Below are positions 26,001 to 36,182 of a stretch of DNA of 64,000 nucleotides, one piece after another. The notes under the pieces are model-generated. The model was not told the DNA's origin and searched no databases. It saw nothing but the letters and a program-made list of their open reading frames with translations. Within the stretch, counting starts at the first letter, position 1. The number at the start of each line of letters is the position of its first letter. The stretch comes from Lantana camara. Its lineage: Eukaryota; Streptophyta; Magnoliopsida; Lamiales; Verbenaceae. The position numbers and the translations under genes were made by a program. The stretch lies in the NCBI GenBank assembly GCA_037501455.1, contig CM074858.1, forward strand, positions 11,024,501 through 11,088,500, read 5' to 3'.

Positions 26001-26651
26001 ATTTATTTACAAAAATATTTCTTGGGTTTTCTGTATTCTAACTTTATGTGATTTCAGTGATGTAAACAAGGAAGTTCCTCATGATGGAAATCAACTTCGA
26101 AGTGTAAGTTTGTAATGTCAATTCTCTTAGTAAAGAAAAAAAAAATCTGCACTATGTGCAACATAAAACAAGATTCTTTTACTCTGCAGGATTACGAGAT
26201 TACAGCAGCTTCAGAAAAACTGGCTGCTTGTCAGGAAACTATCTTAAATCTAGGGAAGCAATTGAAAGCATTGGCCTCACCTAGAGATGCAGCTCTTTTT
26301 TATAAGGTCACATCTGCACCTGCTGAGGCTATGGTCACCAGCATATCAACTCCTCAGAGAAGCGCTAGCCGGCGATTGTCCCTACGAGATAGCATGCTAG
26401 TGGAAGATAATGGTCAAACAGGTGATTCTCCCAGAACGAAAGATGATATTCAAAATGGAAACATTAATTATGCTGTTAATACTAATGCAGCAATAGAAAC
26501 TTTGGATGAGTTTACTGATTGTGATGCAGATACAAAAGCAGTTGCTTCCATGGCTATTGTTCCTAGTAAGAAAAGTGGGGGCAGAGGTTTCTTGAAGAAG
26601 TTATTTTGGCGGCATAGGAAAAGTAAGAGCAAGAAATCAATCTTCTCATAA
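23038..26651 (+). CDS. Filament-like plant protein, long coiled coil (5 exons, 872 aa)
   Basis: Member of the plant-specific FPP family. Known relatives (VETH1/FPP5, VETH2/FPP2) associate with cortical microtubules and vesicle tethering in secondary-wall patterning; whether this copy does so is inference. Exons 23038-23142, 23860-23998, 24096-25962, 26058-26103 and 26190-26651 join to 2619 nt in one frame. The start MDQKSWIWKKRSTEKT is the family's conserved N-terminus. Heptad-rich coiled coil spans about residues 36-280, ending at the family hallmark RLPGPAALAKMKNEAE (about 272-287). Acidic/serine-rich linkers follow, then a second helical block from about 505 and shorter coils. The C-terminus is a basic tail, GGRGFLKKLFWRHRKSKSKK. 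No catalytic domain. It converges on the next gene with about 330 bp between stop codons. Confidence 0.93.
23560..23672 (-). mobile_element. tRNA-derived SINE in intron 1 of the filament-like gene
   Basis: Read on the minus strand it has an A-box-like GGCCAAGTGGTTTGAGGGTT followed by a degenerate B box (GAGTTCTAATCTC) and the tail GGGGTGTGTGTGTTTAAACC, then an A-run (poly-T at 23567 on the plus strand). The same order and tail occur in the SINE at 35159-35267. Target-site duplications are no longer clear, so this copy is older. Confidence 0.6.
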
Positions 26652-26979
26652 GCTAATTCAATGGAGCAGATGATGAAGTTAAGTAAAAGATGATCTTTCA
26701 ATTCTTGCTGCATGTTGGAGGATCTGGTAAATTGTTACATCTGTTTGCTATTTAGATGAATGAAGCAGAGAGCTAAACAAAATACTGAAATTTTCCGTGT
26801 GTATCTTGCTGTAGTATAACCACTTCAAAGTTTGAATGTAATCAAAGCACAATAAAACAATTAGAAATTGCAGTCCGCACTATGCAAAATTTTTGTTGAA
26901 GCAGCATTGCCAGAGAGAAAGTGCATAAAACAAATTTCAAAATAGTACAGATGCAGGAATTTCATGCCTATGTCCTATA

Positions 26980-29388
26980 TTAATCTTTGTAAAGTATGAA
27001 CTTAGAAATATCATTAAGCCCAGCTTCTCTGTAACATTCAGCAACCCTCTCTATACATTCATCCCATGTCCCTTTAACCGAAGCTAAATCCAGTAAAAAA
27101 GCAGCTTCATCAAGTATAACCTGCACGGCATTGGTAGGTGAACAATAAAGGGTGAAAAGGGAAACAGAATTCAACAGATTCGAAATACACAATATTCAAA
27201 ACCTGAGCAGGTTCCTTTCCCTTTTTTATATCTTCTTGCCTTCCCTCTTCTGTCACTTTCTCTTTTATATACTCAATTTGCTCATCTTCCCATTCAGCTA
27301 AACCAGCAGCTTTCTAATAAGCGGAACAGGGAAAAATTGAACAAATATGAGAACCATGACATTATAGATAAATTATAAATACTGCTAAAAAAGAGGGGTA
27401 CCTGATACTCGCAACCCAGGGTCCACCAGGGTGATTTCAAACCCACCCTTGCAGAATCTTTGGCTTCTACATTCCGTCCAACTCTGTGAAATGCAGTTGG
27501 ATACCATGAATTAAGTACAATTTCAGGGGCATCAAGAATTTCTTTGCTAAACACAGAGATGAAGGAGAAAATTAACAAACTTAAGCAAAACTTCTGCGTT
27601 AAAGATGAAGGGACGCCCAAACCCCGGAAAGTGCTCCTTTTTAGTGTAGAATTCCCCAGTCACCAAAGCTGAAATCTTAGGCAACCACTCATATATCACC
27701 AAAAGATAATTAAAAACCCACATTGATCAGAAACAACATAAAAAATGTCTTACCTGGTCTCCTTTATCAAAATGCTGCTTAACTTTCCGTTCTAGTATGT
27801 CAGGAAACAAGCCTACCTGGAAACACGATTTATCTTTGTTAAATCATCTCAAATTGACAATTGTGAAGATGTTCTGTTTGCATTACCTTCTTTAACAGAT
27901 AGGTTTCTAAGCTTGAAATCTTGGATGCGGCAAAATCACCCTCCCCATAGAACTTATTTCCGGAATCATTTGACACATAAAATAACTCTTCCTTTCTTTC
28001 CTGAGGACTCTTGAGATCTTCCTCCACTAAGATTCTTTTCATATATTGCTCGGCCTGTTTTTAGACAATATAGCAAAATACAACTTACATCAACACCTCT
28101 TATGTGCACATAAACACAAGGCTATCAAAGGAACAGTACATCTTTATAACCCAAAAGTGCAACAATATGCATCTGCAATGTGACTACGTGAAGAACAGAA
28201 CGGATTACTAACATTCTTAGCCAAAAGCCATACTCCATATTTGTGAACCTGGACTACTGGCATCTCCATCCTGTGTACATTGGAGAGAGAGAGAGAGAGT
28301 TAAAATAACAGCAAATCCCATCGAAACTGTCTATAGCAATGAGATCTATATTACCCAGGAGGAGCAGTTGGCCATCGTAACAATGCAGTTAAGGAACCTA
28401 TCATCAGTAAAATTAAAATGATTGTAAAAAAAATCCCGACTAGAAATCTAACCGCCTCATTTTTACGCAGGAACACACCTGAGTTATTCTTGGATAGAGG
28501 GATAACCAGAGGAAGCAGCCCTTGCTTTGCCCCAGGTGAAATAATCTGTTCACCTTTTACAATGTAAAATCATAAATTATTATGCATGGCTACTCCATCA
28601 GACAGTTAGGCAAGCAATAATCAATAAACTATTATTAGAAGATGCTTACAAAATTAGATATGTACCATAACAATCCGGTTACCATCGTCCTTGTAAACAC
28701 ATACCATGATATATAAAGGGATTCATATTGTTTCAATTAGAATTTTAGAAATAAAACTCTGGAACCGCATTTTTCACATACACAAACAAAATGTAATACA
28801 AAAATACACCTGATTTTACTACTCGGCTCCTTAATTTCGAGGCATTAGAAAAGCCTAAAACTACAACTACATTTCTTTCTGGAATTCCACTAAGAAAGTG
28901 AGAATCATTCTCCGAATTTGGTATTTGCAGAGCCTAGTAATAGGATAATGTTATAGAGAAAATGTAAGAGAATCAGTTATTTATTCATTGAATTGTTTTC
29001 ATAAGCTGTCAGCTGCTCCGGTTAGCAAAACAAAATAGTGTAGCAGGAAACAGAGATCGGAAGAATAAGAGCATATACCTCTGAGCTGAAGCACTTTGAG
29101 AAGATGATTCAAATGTTCTGGAGGTTGTGCGGCGGCTACATCTTTAATAAACAATGAATGGTCTGCACTTGCATTACAAAAACAACCAAATTCTTACACA
29201 AATTTGTGCGTGGATGAAGCACGAGACTGCGCACCATATGTATGCAACAAGTATGATTGAAACGCATAGTTAGTACCAGGTAAAGATGAGGAGTAGCAGC
29301 GAAAAGTGGCTCGGCGGCGGCCGAAGAGAGCCGCTGGAAAAGCGGCGGCGCGTGGAGCCCCAAAAACCAATCCACCACCCGCCGTCAT
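26980..29388 (-). CDS. Plant protein of unknown function, probably organelle-targeted (12 exons, 387 aa)
   Basis: Exons on the minus strand: 29388-29277, 29162-29079, 28878-28810, 28553-28479, 28397-28355, 28270-28213, 28054-27887, 27816-27754, 27675-27581, 27546-27402, 27313-27203, 27120-26980, joining to 1164 nt without stops. The first 37 residues are Ala/Arg/Ser-rich without acids (FPAALFGRRRATFRCYSSSL), like a plastid or mitochondrial presequence. The core has motifs such as GSLTALLRWPTAPPG, VVQVHKYGVWLLAKN and LKSPWWTLGCEYQ. I recognise no catalytic domain. It recalls a land-plant family that includes an embryo-defective gene in Arabidopsis, but I cannot confirm this. Acceptors of exons 3, 4 and 9 were chosen because only they keep the frame open. 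The upstream in-frame TTG is not used; ATG at 29388 is the first Met. Confidence 0.8.
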
Positions 29389-29507
29389 ATCCGTTGGCAA
29401 AATTACTGGGTTTCCGTTATGTGGAATTGTGGATGTTGTTTTTTTTACAGAAAGGTAGTGTGATGGATATTTAATATTTGAGCAAATAACATTTTTGTCC
29501 TTTATAA

Positions 29508-29544
<37 letters not shown>

Positions 29545-29910
29545 CACAACCCGTTCACGTATATACTGATGTGAATAGGCGCAAAGTGTATGCTGATGTA
29601 GATAGATTCAATGAATTTTATTATATTATGCAAATAAATAATATTTTAAATTAAAACTATATTGTAGAAATCTCAAATTTTGTTATCATATAAATTTCAA
29701 AATCGGTTAGGTAGAAATCTCATTAAATTTTATCATAAAAATAAATAATATTTTTAAATATTTGATGTTTATCTAAAACTTTAAATTTTTTAAAATTAAA
29801 ACTATAGTAAAAATCTAAAAATCTTCTATCATAGAAATCTCAAATTTGTTTGTTAGTAAGAAATGTTTGAATTCAAAATCAAATTATCAATATTTAATCT
29901 AATTCAATCT
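29389..29910. other. Upstream region of the unknown-function gene
   Basis: Contains the presumed promoter and leader of the minus-strand gene, a (TA)n microsatellite at about 29507-29541, and AT-rich sequence up to the LINE A-tail. CTAATTCAATCT at 29899-29910 is the proposed left target-site duplication of the LINE. No gene. Confidence 0.5.
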
Positions 29911-30072
29911 TTTTTTTTTCCTTTTTTCTTTTTTTTAAAGACCAAACCCCAAAGGGCAATTAATTCATCTCCAAAAAAACAAAGTTCAAAGCATACAAGG
30001 GAATATCCGAGGAACCTACGCAGGCCGAAGCCGCATTCCTAGCTAAAGTGTGGGCAACAGCGTTAGTACCAC

Positions 30073-33000
30073 TGTAACATCCCGATTTTTCGGCGTACAG
30101 GTACGAACGAGAGTGTTATTTACGCATTTAAATTATTTAACTATGCAATTGGGTGTTATTTTAATGATTATGTGATTATTTGAAATTTTGTGAAAATTAT
30201 TTGTTTAACTTATGAACTTGAGTTTTAAACATTTATGTCTACATGCCGGAATTTGCTTTCTATGTGTCTGAATTCAATTCCCATTTTTTGTGAAATCTTG
30301 GTATACATGAAATATGTGAGTTATGAACGTGTCTGCATGCTCGTTACGTGTTTTAGAGTTCGCTTATTTTGGTTCTTGGCTCGTTTTTGTGAAACGGGAT
30401 TTGTGAGGGACTCGAGGGCCTAACTAGATTTAGCGCACCTTGGGTTCCGGGCGCCATAACTTGAGCTCGAGAATTCGGATTCAAATTTCGAAAGAAGCTT
30501 CGGACTCATAACGAAGAATGAAAGCCAAGGAACCTAACTTTGTATTTTTCCAAACCCGTTTGAACCTCCGAATTTTGCCCTAACCGAGCCTCGTGTGCAA
30601 CTTGGACCCCTTTGAATTCTTTTAGCCATATCTTGACCAATTCTTGACCAAATTAAATGATTCTTGGGCCCACATCTCCAAGACTTGATCCCCTATCTCC
30701 TCTCAGCCATTTATTTCATTTCACATTGCAGAAAAGGGGGTTTAGCAGCTGCAAACCCAAGATTGAAGAGAAGAGGAAAAGAGCCCTATTCCAATTTCAT
30801 CTTTTAAGCTCAATACTTCACCAAATCACTCCAAATTTGAAAGGTAAGTCTATGAGGATTTTCTCCAGCTCCTCCTCTTTAATTTGACACCTTATTTGCT
30901 AGATTTCATGGATAATTGAATGAGTTATGGCTAGAGTCATGAATAGTAAGGGTTTGGGCTTTCTTGAAGAATTTGTATGATTCATTTCATTTCCTTTGGA
31001 TTTGATGCATCATATTAGAGGCTAAGACATCCCTTTTCATTTCTATGAACTTATATTGCATGGTAGTTAATGATTTTTAGAAGTTTCATTTAAGAATTTG
31101 GAGGTAGATTCATGAATATGAACTTGAAAATGGATTTCGTTTCTTGCTTTCACCCCTTGATTTGCAGCTGTTTTAGCCTAGTTTTTTAGCTTTTTTTGCA
31201 TGTATTTTGTGGCCTTAGCTTACCTTAGAGTGTTGGCATGATTTAGGTTGAGATTGGAGTGAGTTTTGTGCTTGTTTTTCGTGTTTTGCCCTGCTGCCAC
31301 CAGTGGTCGCGGCCGCTTTCGCGACCAATTCACTTTTGGTCGCAGCTGCGACCCATTTTTTCCTCTTGTCTCGACCTTGGTCACGGCCGTGACCATTTTC
31401 AGGTAATTTTTTGTCACAACCGCGACCCTGTTTAGCCCTAGTTTCGAGTTGTGCTTGCGTGTTGTGTTGTTTTCGTTTCGTTTGCATTTTTCGTGAACTT
31501 CTTTCTCCTTTTTCACTTCTTATGCATTATATACTTGATGAATTATGTGTTATATGATTTGTTATGAATTTATTACGTGCTTTTGTTGCTTTTATATGCA
31601 TTATATGACAAGATACGCTGTATATGCTACCTTATGTGCATACTTGAATCAATGCTTCATTTATCCGCCTCGTATGATCTCTTCTTGCTACTTTTATTAT
31701 ATAAATGCATAGATAACATGTTGTAATATGTGTTACCTTGTATGGCATGAATTTATGATTGATTTTAGATGCTCGTTTTTTATTTATGCTCTCATGTGCT
31801 CTTAAGTGAGGTAAGTGCGTTTCAATATGCATGAATGAATTAGAACTTTGTCTATTTGCTTAATATGCTAATCTCTTGTTTCTTTCATGACTTGAGTGAT
31901 ATGATAACATGTTGATTTATATGTTAACTTGAAAGTATTGAATTTATAGGACCCTTTAATATGAAATACGTGAAATATGGACGCATATGCATTAAGTGTT
32001 GCATTTCATATGCATTTTATGCATCATATGCATTTGCCGAGCGTCTATTTGGTACATTTTGGGTCTAAGAACGTCTTCTGTTGTTTGCTATGTTCAGAGT
32101 TTGGCCCCGTGGGTAACGAGGAGGTTCCGTAGGCGTCCGTTTTATATCCTTTTTGCTCCACTACATTGGAAAGGTGAGGTATTCTTCCTTTAGATAATAT
32201 GACCTACAACCCTATATGTTTTGAAGCCCGCACGAATTACGCATATTATAAGATAAATATGTGTATGATATGTAATTTGAGGGCTCGTCCTATTTTGTTA
32301 TAAGACATTGAAAAATGGTTTATATACGTATGTAAGCTCTATTTTGATTTTCGTTTGAAAAGGATTTGATATGTGTGAGTGTGTAGCGAGCTTTGAACTT
32401 TGAAAGATAAGTTTATGAAAATTATGATTTTTGAATTATGAATTGGGGCCCGGAGAGTGGTATGGCAACTCGGGTCGACTGTGGGGTCGCCTAGCTCTCC
32501 TATCAATGCTTTCCTTTTGAGAGTTTCACCTAACCTTAGGAGGTTGAGGAAGGGTGGTTCTCTTGAGCCAGTGGTATCCCCGCCGAAGATGCAAGGAATT
32601 AATTAATCCTTGGCTCGTGTGAATTATGACCGATAACTAGGGCTTGCTACCCTTCTATCACCCGTAGTAAAGATGGTTTATGATTTATCTTTTGATTATG
32701 ATTATGTCTTTAAATATGAAGAGAGTTGGGAAGGAGAACTTGTACTCGCCGAGTTAGTGTGATTATGTATAAATCTATGAAATGGGAATGGACTCTTAAA
32801 TACTTAAAATTGGTTGTTTTGGCTTTTGGCCTTTAACCTCTTTTACCTATATATATATCTATTATCACGGGAAATGTTTTAGCTTGCAAAAACCATCCCC
32901 GGTTCATGGATTCTTTTAGAATTGCTTAAGTGTTTTGCTCTATATATATATATGGGTGTGTTTTAGCCTCCTCACCAGTCTTTAGGACTGACCCTCGTTT

Positions 33001-33445
33001 GTATTCCTCTTTTTTCCCCTTTTTGTTGAGTTGCAGGTACTTTGGAGGTTCGAGTTAGACAGTTGTCCTTGTGTCGTTGGTTGTGGATGGTTTGAGTCTC
33101 ATGCATTGTATTTCGTTTATTCTACGCATTTTGATAATTTTGGAAATATGTATAATCTGACACTTAGATTTTGGCATGGGATAAGTTCTGTATAATTGTT
33201 TTGTATATAAATTGTATATGATAGGATAATTACTAGCATGTTATGATTTGAATTTATCGCTTCCGTAAATTATGTTTATTGCGCGCTCTGTATTAGGGTC
33301 TAGACCGCCTAACTAGGTTGAGTATTTTTTTATTTTTTTTTGTCACTCGTTCGCCATGGCTTGGTGAGTGTTTGGAGTTCCCATTTCGATACACGTGTCA
33401 GGCTATGGTGCGGGGGATGTGGTGCCCCTCGCTCGGGGTTCTACA
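30073..33445. mobile_element. Solo LTR, 3373 bp, inserted in the LINE RNase H region
   Basis: The insertion begins TGTAACATCCCG and ends CGGGGTTCTACA (TG...CA, with an imperfect terminal inverted repeat). It is flanked by an exact 5 bp duplication, ACCAC, at 30068-30072 and 33446-33450. Removing it with one ACCAC copy restores the LINE frame as RRGTNAVAH. There is no internal gag-pol, no tRNA primer site and no second LTR, so it is a solo LTR left by recombination. Long LTRs with these termini suggest a Ty3/gypsy chromovirus of the Tekay/Del group (family assignment is inference). Inside are a GGTCGC..GCGACC palindrome cluster (31305-31427) and only short meaningless open frames. Confidence 0.88.
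31305..31427. repeat. Cluster of GGTCGC/GCGACC palindromes inside the solo LTR
   Basis: Four units: 31305-31326 (GGTCGCG..CGCGACC with an 8 nt loop), 31338-31353 (perfect, GGTCGCAGCTGCGACC), 31378-31395 (perfect, TGGTCACGGCCGTGACCA) and an imperfect one near 31413-31427 (GTCAC..CGCGACC). The two perfect copies differ from each other in both arms in a matching way. Confidence 0.85.
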
Positions 33446-34771
33446 ACCACGTCTAACAGAAACAAAACAACAAGCATCAAAACAAGTAGTAATGTGTAAA
33501 ATCTCAGCATAAATATTGCCAACAGCAGAGAGGTACTTCATTCCTTGAGCCAGAGTATTAATAACGTTAAGGTTGTCTCCTTCAATTACTACCTTCCACC
33601 AACCAAAGTCAAGGCCTAACCGCACAGCCGACAATGCTGCATACGTCTCGGTGATGAGAGGGTCCGAGAGGTGATATTTCTTGTCTATCTCCCACCCTAC
33701 ACATCGTCCTACTCCGTCGCGAGCAACTACACCAATACCAATAGCATTCTCTTGGTTGAAAACCGCTACGTCGAAATTGATCTTGATCTAACCCTCACTC
33801 GGTTTCTTCCATTTTGTATTCGAGTCCGGCGGCTTTGGATTAGTGAGATCATCATCCAGCACAGCCGGCTGTCCCACATGCCTCAACGCCAAGTCCAGCA
33901 CCTCAGTCGGCTTCATGCTCACCTCTTCCATCTTCCTTTTGTTCCTATGGTGCCAAATCGCCCATGCAACTGCCGCCATTCTTCCCACCTCTGAACCTTC
34001 TAACAGATCGCAGGCCTTGACCACCCCTTCCAAAAAATTCTCGGCCATACGTGTGATCATCTGCCAGGGAACATTGGACAATGCCCAAACCTGTCTAGCA
34101 AAGGGGCAGGTGAATAAGGCATGCGGTAGGTTCTCTTCCTCCCACCCATAAATCCCACAGCTAGTGTCTTCTCCACAATGTCGCCGCACCAAGTTGACAC
34201 CGATAGGGGTAATATCCTGGCAGTATCTCCACATGAAAGATCTAATCTTTGGTTGAGTATCAAGACGTCAAATCTTGTTCCACGCTCTATGACCTTCTAG
34301 ATTTGCTGAGGATCCCCCTTCTTGTGAAGCACGCTCAACCGCCAAGTGATAGGCGCTTCGCACCGTAAAAACGCCCTTATGTGAATAATGCCAAATAATA
34401 GTATCTTGTGCCCGCATCGTACCCAGAGGGATACTCAAAATCATCTTAGCATCCCGCGCATTAAATACGTTTGTAACCAACTCTTCATTGCACCGCCCGG
34501 TCCCCTGCAAAATAAGGTCCGACACCCACTCCGATTGTAAGAGAGCACCTTGATTGAACCTGGGTTTGAAGTCCGGACCTTCCGGTAGCCACTGATCCCT
34601 CCAAACATGAATACGCGATCCGTCTCCCACACGCCATCTAGTTCCTTCCTTCATTAGGGAGCGCAGTCCACAAACTTCGCCACCCATACGAGAGAGCCCG
34701 TCCTAAAGAGGTGTCCCAAAGTTCAGTATTCAGAAAGTACTTTGCCTTGAAGATACAACCTAATTAAATCT

Positions 34772-35140
34772 AAATATATTCATGTATGTTAGTTAAAATA
34801 ATTTAAAATTCAAATTCAAATTAGTAGGTCGATAAAACATTCAAATTTAAAAATCTTTTGATATCTAGAATTGTTATCCACTTGGTAATCCCGAAAAAGA
34901 AGAAAATTAGTTATAAAGTTTAGTAATACTCACACTTTAAATACGTCTTCCAAAAGTTTTTCATTTCATTTTTCTATGTATCCCAAATTATTATTAGTTT
35001 ATTACGTTCCATTTTTCTACGCATCCCAAACTGAATGCATTTTATTATGTCAATGCATTCCAAACTATTCTTGATCTATGTATAAGTTCTCCATTATATT
35101 TACTAAGTTATGTATTCCATTTTTGTATCCATCAAAATCT
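34772..35140. other. AT-rich intergenic stretch
   Basis: Low-complexity AT-rich DNA with loosely repeated CCATTTTTCTA..GCATCCCAAA units around 34964-35060. No coding or RNA feature. Confidence 0.5.
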
Positions 35141-35158
35141 TTCTTTATCTATGTGTTT

Positions 35159-35267
35159 TTTTTTTTTTTTTTTTTTGGTTAACACACGCACACCCAAGCA
35201 GGGTTCGAACACGGGACCTTGTCTTCGAAAATGAACCCATTAACCACTTGGACCTACCTCTGTTGGC
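35159..35267 (-). mobile_element. tRNA-derived SINE with 18 bp target-site duplication
   Basis: TTCTTTATCTATGTGTTT at 35141-35158 is repeated exactly at 35268-35285. Between them, read on the minus strand, are GGTAGGTCCAAGTGGTTAAT (A box), GTGTTCGAACCC (B box of the RNA polymerase III promoter), GGGTGTGCGTGTGTTAACC and an A-tail (the poly-T run at 35159-35176 on the plus strand). The size, box spacing and tail fit a plant tRNA-derived SINE. It is related to the copy at 23560-23672. Confidence 0.88.
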
Positions 35268-35324
35268 TTCTTTATCTATGTGTTTGTTTGTACTTCAAGT
35301 ATTCTGGTTATTATACTTACCTCT

Positions 35325-35520
35325 TATTTATTATGTTTTTCATTGCGTTTATTTATTATATTTTTCATATTTGATATTTGACGACACTTTTAATATATTT
35401 GAATTTTTTTTCTATATTTTATTTTTTGTGTTCTTTTTTCATTGTGTCTTATTTATTAAGTTTTTCATATTTGATATTTGACGATACTTTTAATATATTT
35501 TAATATTTTTTTCTATATAT
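35325..35520. repeat. Tandem duplication, period about 100 bp
   Basis: The segment TTTTTCATATTTGATATTTG at 35361 recurs at 35461 with the same downstream order (ACGA.ACTTTTAATATATTT, then T-rich, then CTATAT). The two AT-rich copies are about 90% alike by eye. No coding content. Confidence 0.7.
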
Positions 35521-36182
35521 ATATATTTTTTATCAGAATAGAGAGAGTGTTTGGTCCCAGATAGCTGCTCCTGATGACCTGGCTGGCTAGGCAATAAACA
35601 CAAATGGGGCGCTTGAGGAAGCCATAATCTATCAATCGGATAGTGTATGGTGATCAAGTCAGCGATATGGGCTCTATGATGAGTGTTGATTCGTTCCATG
35701 ATTCGTCTACTTTACTTCTTTTTTCAACTAGGTTGGGCGCGCAAAGCGCTCCACCTGACTTAGAGGTACTTGAGCGCATATGTGATGCGTACAACCACTG
35801 TGTCCATATATATATATATTTCATTACGTTGTTATGATTTTATATGTCTTTTTTATTTTTCTATTTATATAGTTTTTCATATTTATAATTCAATATATTT
35901 GGAGATAATTCATACATGAATTTTTAATATATGTGTTTTTTTTAAATGTTTTATTTGATTTTTACAATTGAATTTTATAAACATTTTTCATATTTATAAT
36001 TTAATATATTTGGAGATAATTAATACAAGAATTTTTAATATATGTGTTTTTTTTGAAAATTTTTATTTGATTTTTACAATTGAATTTTATAAACATAATT
36101 TATGTGTGTTTCTAAAGATCATTTGATTTTTTTATTGATTGTATATTTGTATCCTTTGCCTTCGGCACGGGTTTAGAACTAG
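35511..36182 (+). mobile_element. Possible Helitron 3' terminus (5' end uncertain)
   Basis: At 36157-36167 a short hairpin (TGCC, loop TTC, GGCA) is followed by CGGGTTTAGAA and CTAG at 36179-36182, then T. Plant Helitrons end in a GC-rich hairpin a few bases before CTRR and insert before T. A TCTATATATATA stretch at about 35511 could be the 5' TC end, which would give about 670 bp without genes, but this end is a guess. Rep/helicase is absent. Confidence 0.35.
35873..36110. repeat. Tandem duplication, period about 111 bp
   Basis: TTTTTCATATTTATAATT.AAT at 35873 recurs at about 35984, and both copies continue ATATTTGGAGATAATT.ATACA.GAATTTTTAATATATGTG and end ACAATTGAATTTTATAAACAT (interrupted differences by eye). 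It lies inside the possible Helitron. Confidence 0.75.

Larger units (their letters stand above)
29911..34759 (-). mobile_element. 5'-truncated L1-type LINE, split by a solo LTR
   Basis: On the minus strand the element starts near 34759 and ends in an A-rich tail at 29911-29936. CTAATTCAATCT (29899-29910) and CTAATTAAATCT (34760-34771) match in 11 of 12 positions and are the likely target-site duplications. Coding remnants include the C-terminal part after the reverse transcriptase (34730-34270), a zinc-binding reverse-transcriptase domain (about 34235-33990, with C..C..H-type spacing in GIYGWEEENLPHALFTC) and an RNase H domain (33790-33451, with FDVAVF and EGDN catalytic-site positions). The RNase H frame resumes at 30067-29960 (GTNAVAHTLARNAA) after the inserted LTR. 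The reverse transcriptase is absent. Two in-frame stops replace expected Trp codons (near 34259 and 33788). The LINE is 1471 bp once the insertion and one target copy are removed. Confidence 0.88.

Noticed and set aside
25963..26041. Extension of the filament-like protein's long frame past 25962
   Set aside because: The frame runs into AT-rich text and stops. A GT donor at 25963 and downstream acceptors give the conserved C-terminus, so this is intron read-through.
31215..31516. Two minus-strand frames of 90-98 codons rich in Lys, Asn and Thr
   Set aside because: They lie wholly within the solo LTR and span the palindrome cluster. No protein family and overlapping frames.
33398..33634. Separate small gene for the RNase H-like frame
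   Set aside because: It continues the LINE's RNase H domain and resumes beyond the solo LTR at 30067, so it is transposon sequence.
35177..35267. Possible functional tRNA gene because of GTTCGAACCC
   Set aside because: The B box is present but there is no cloverleaf with acceptor pairing or anticodon arm. The A-tail and 18 bp duplications identify a SINE.
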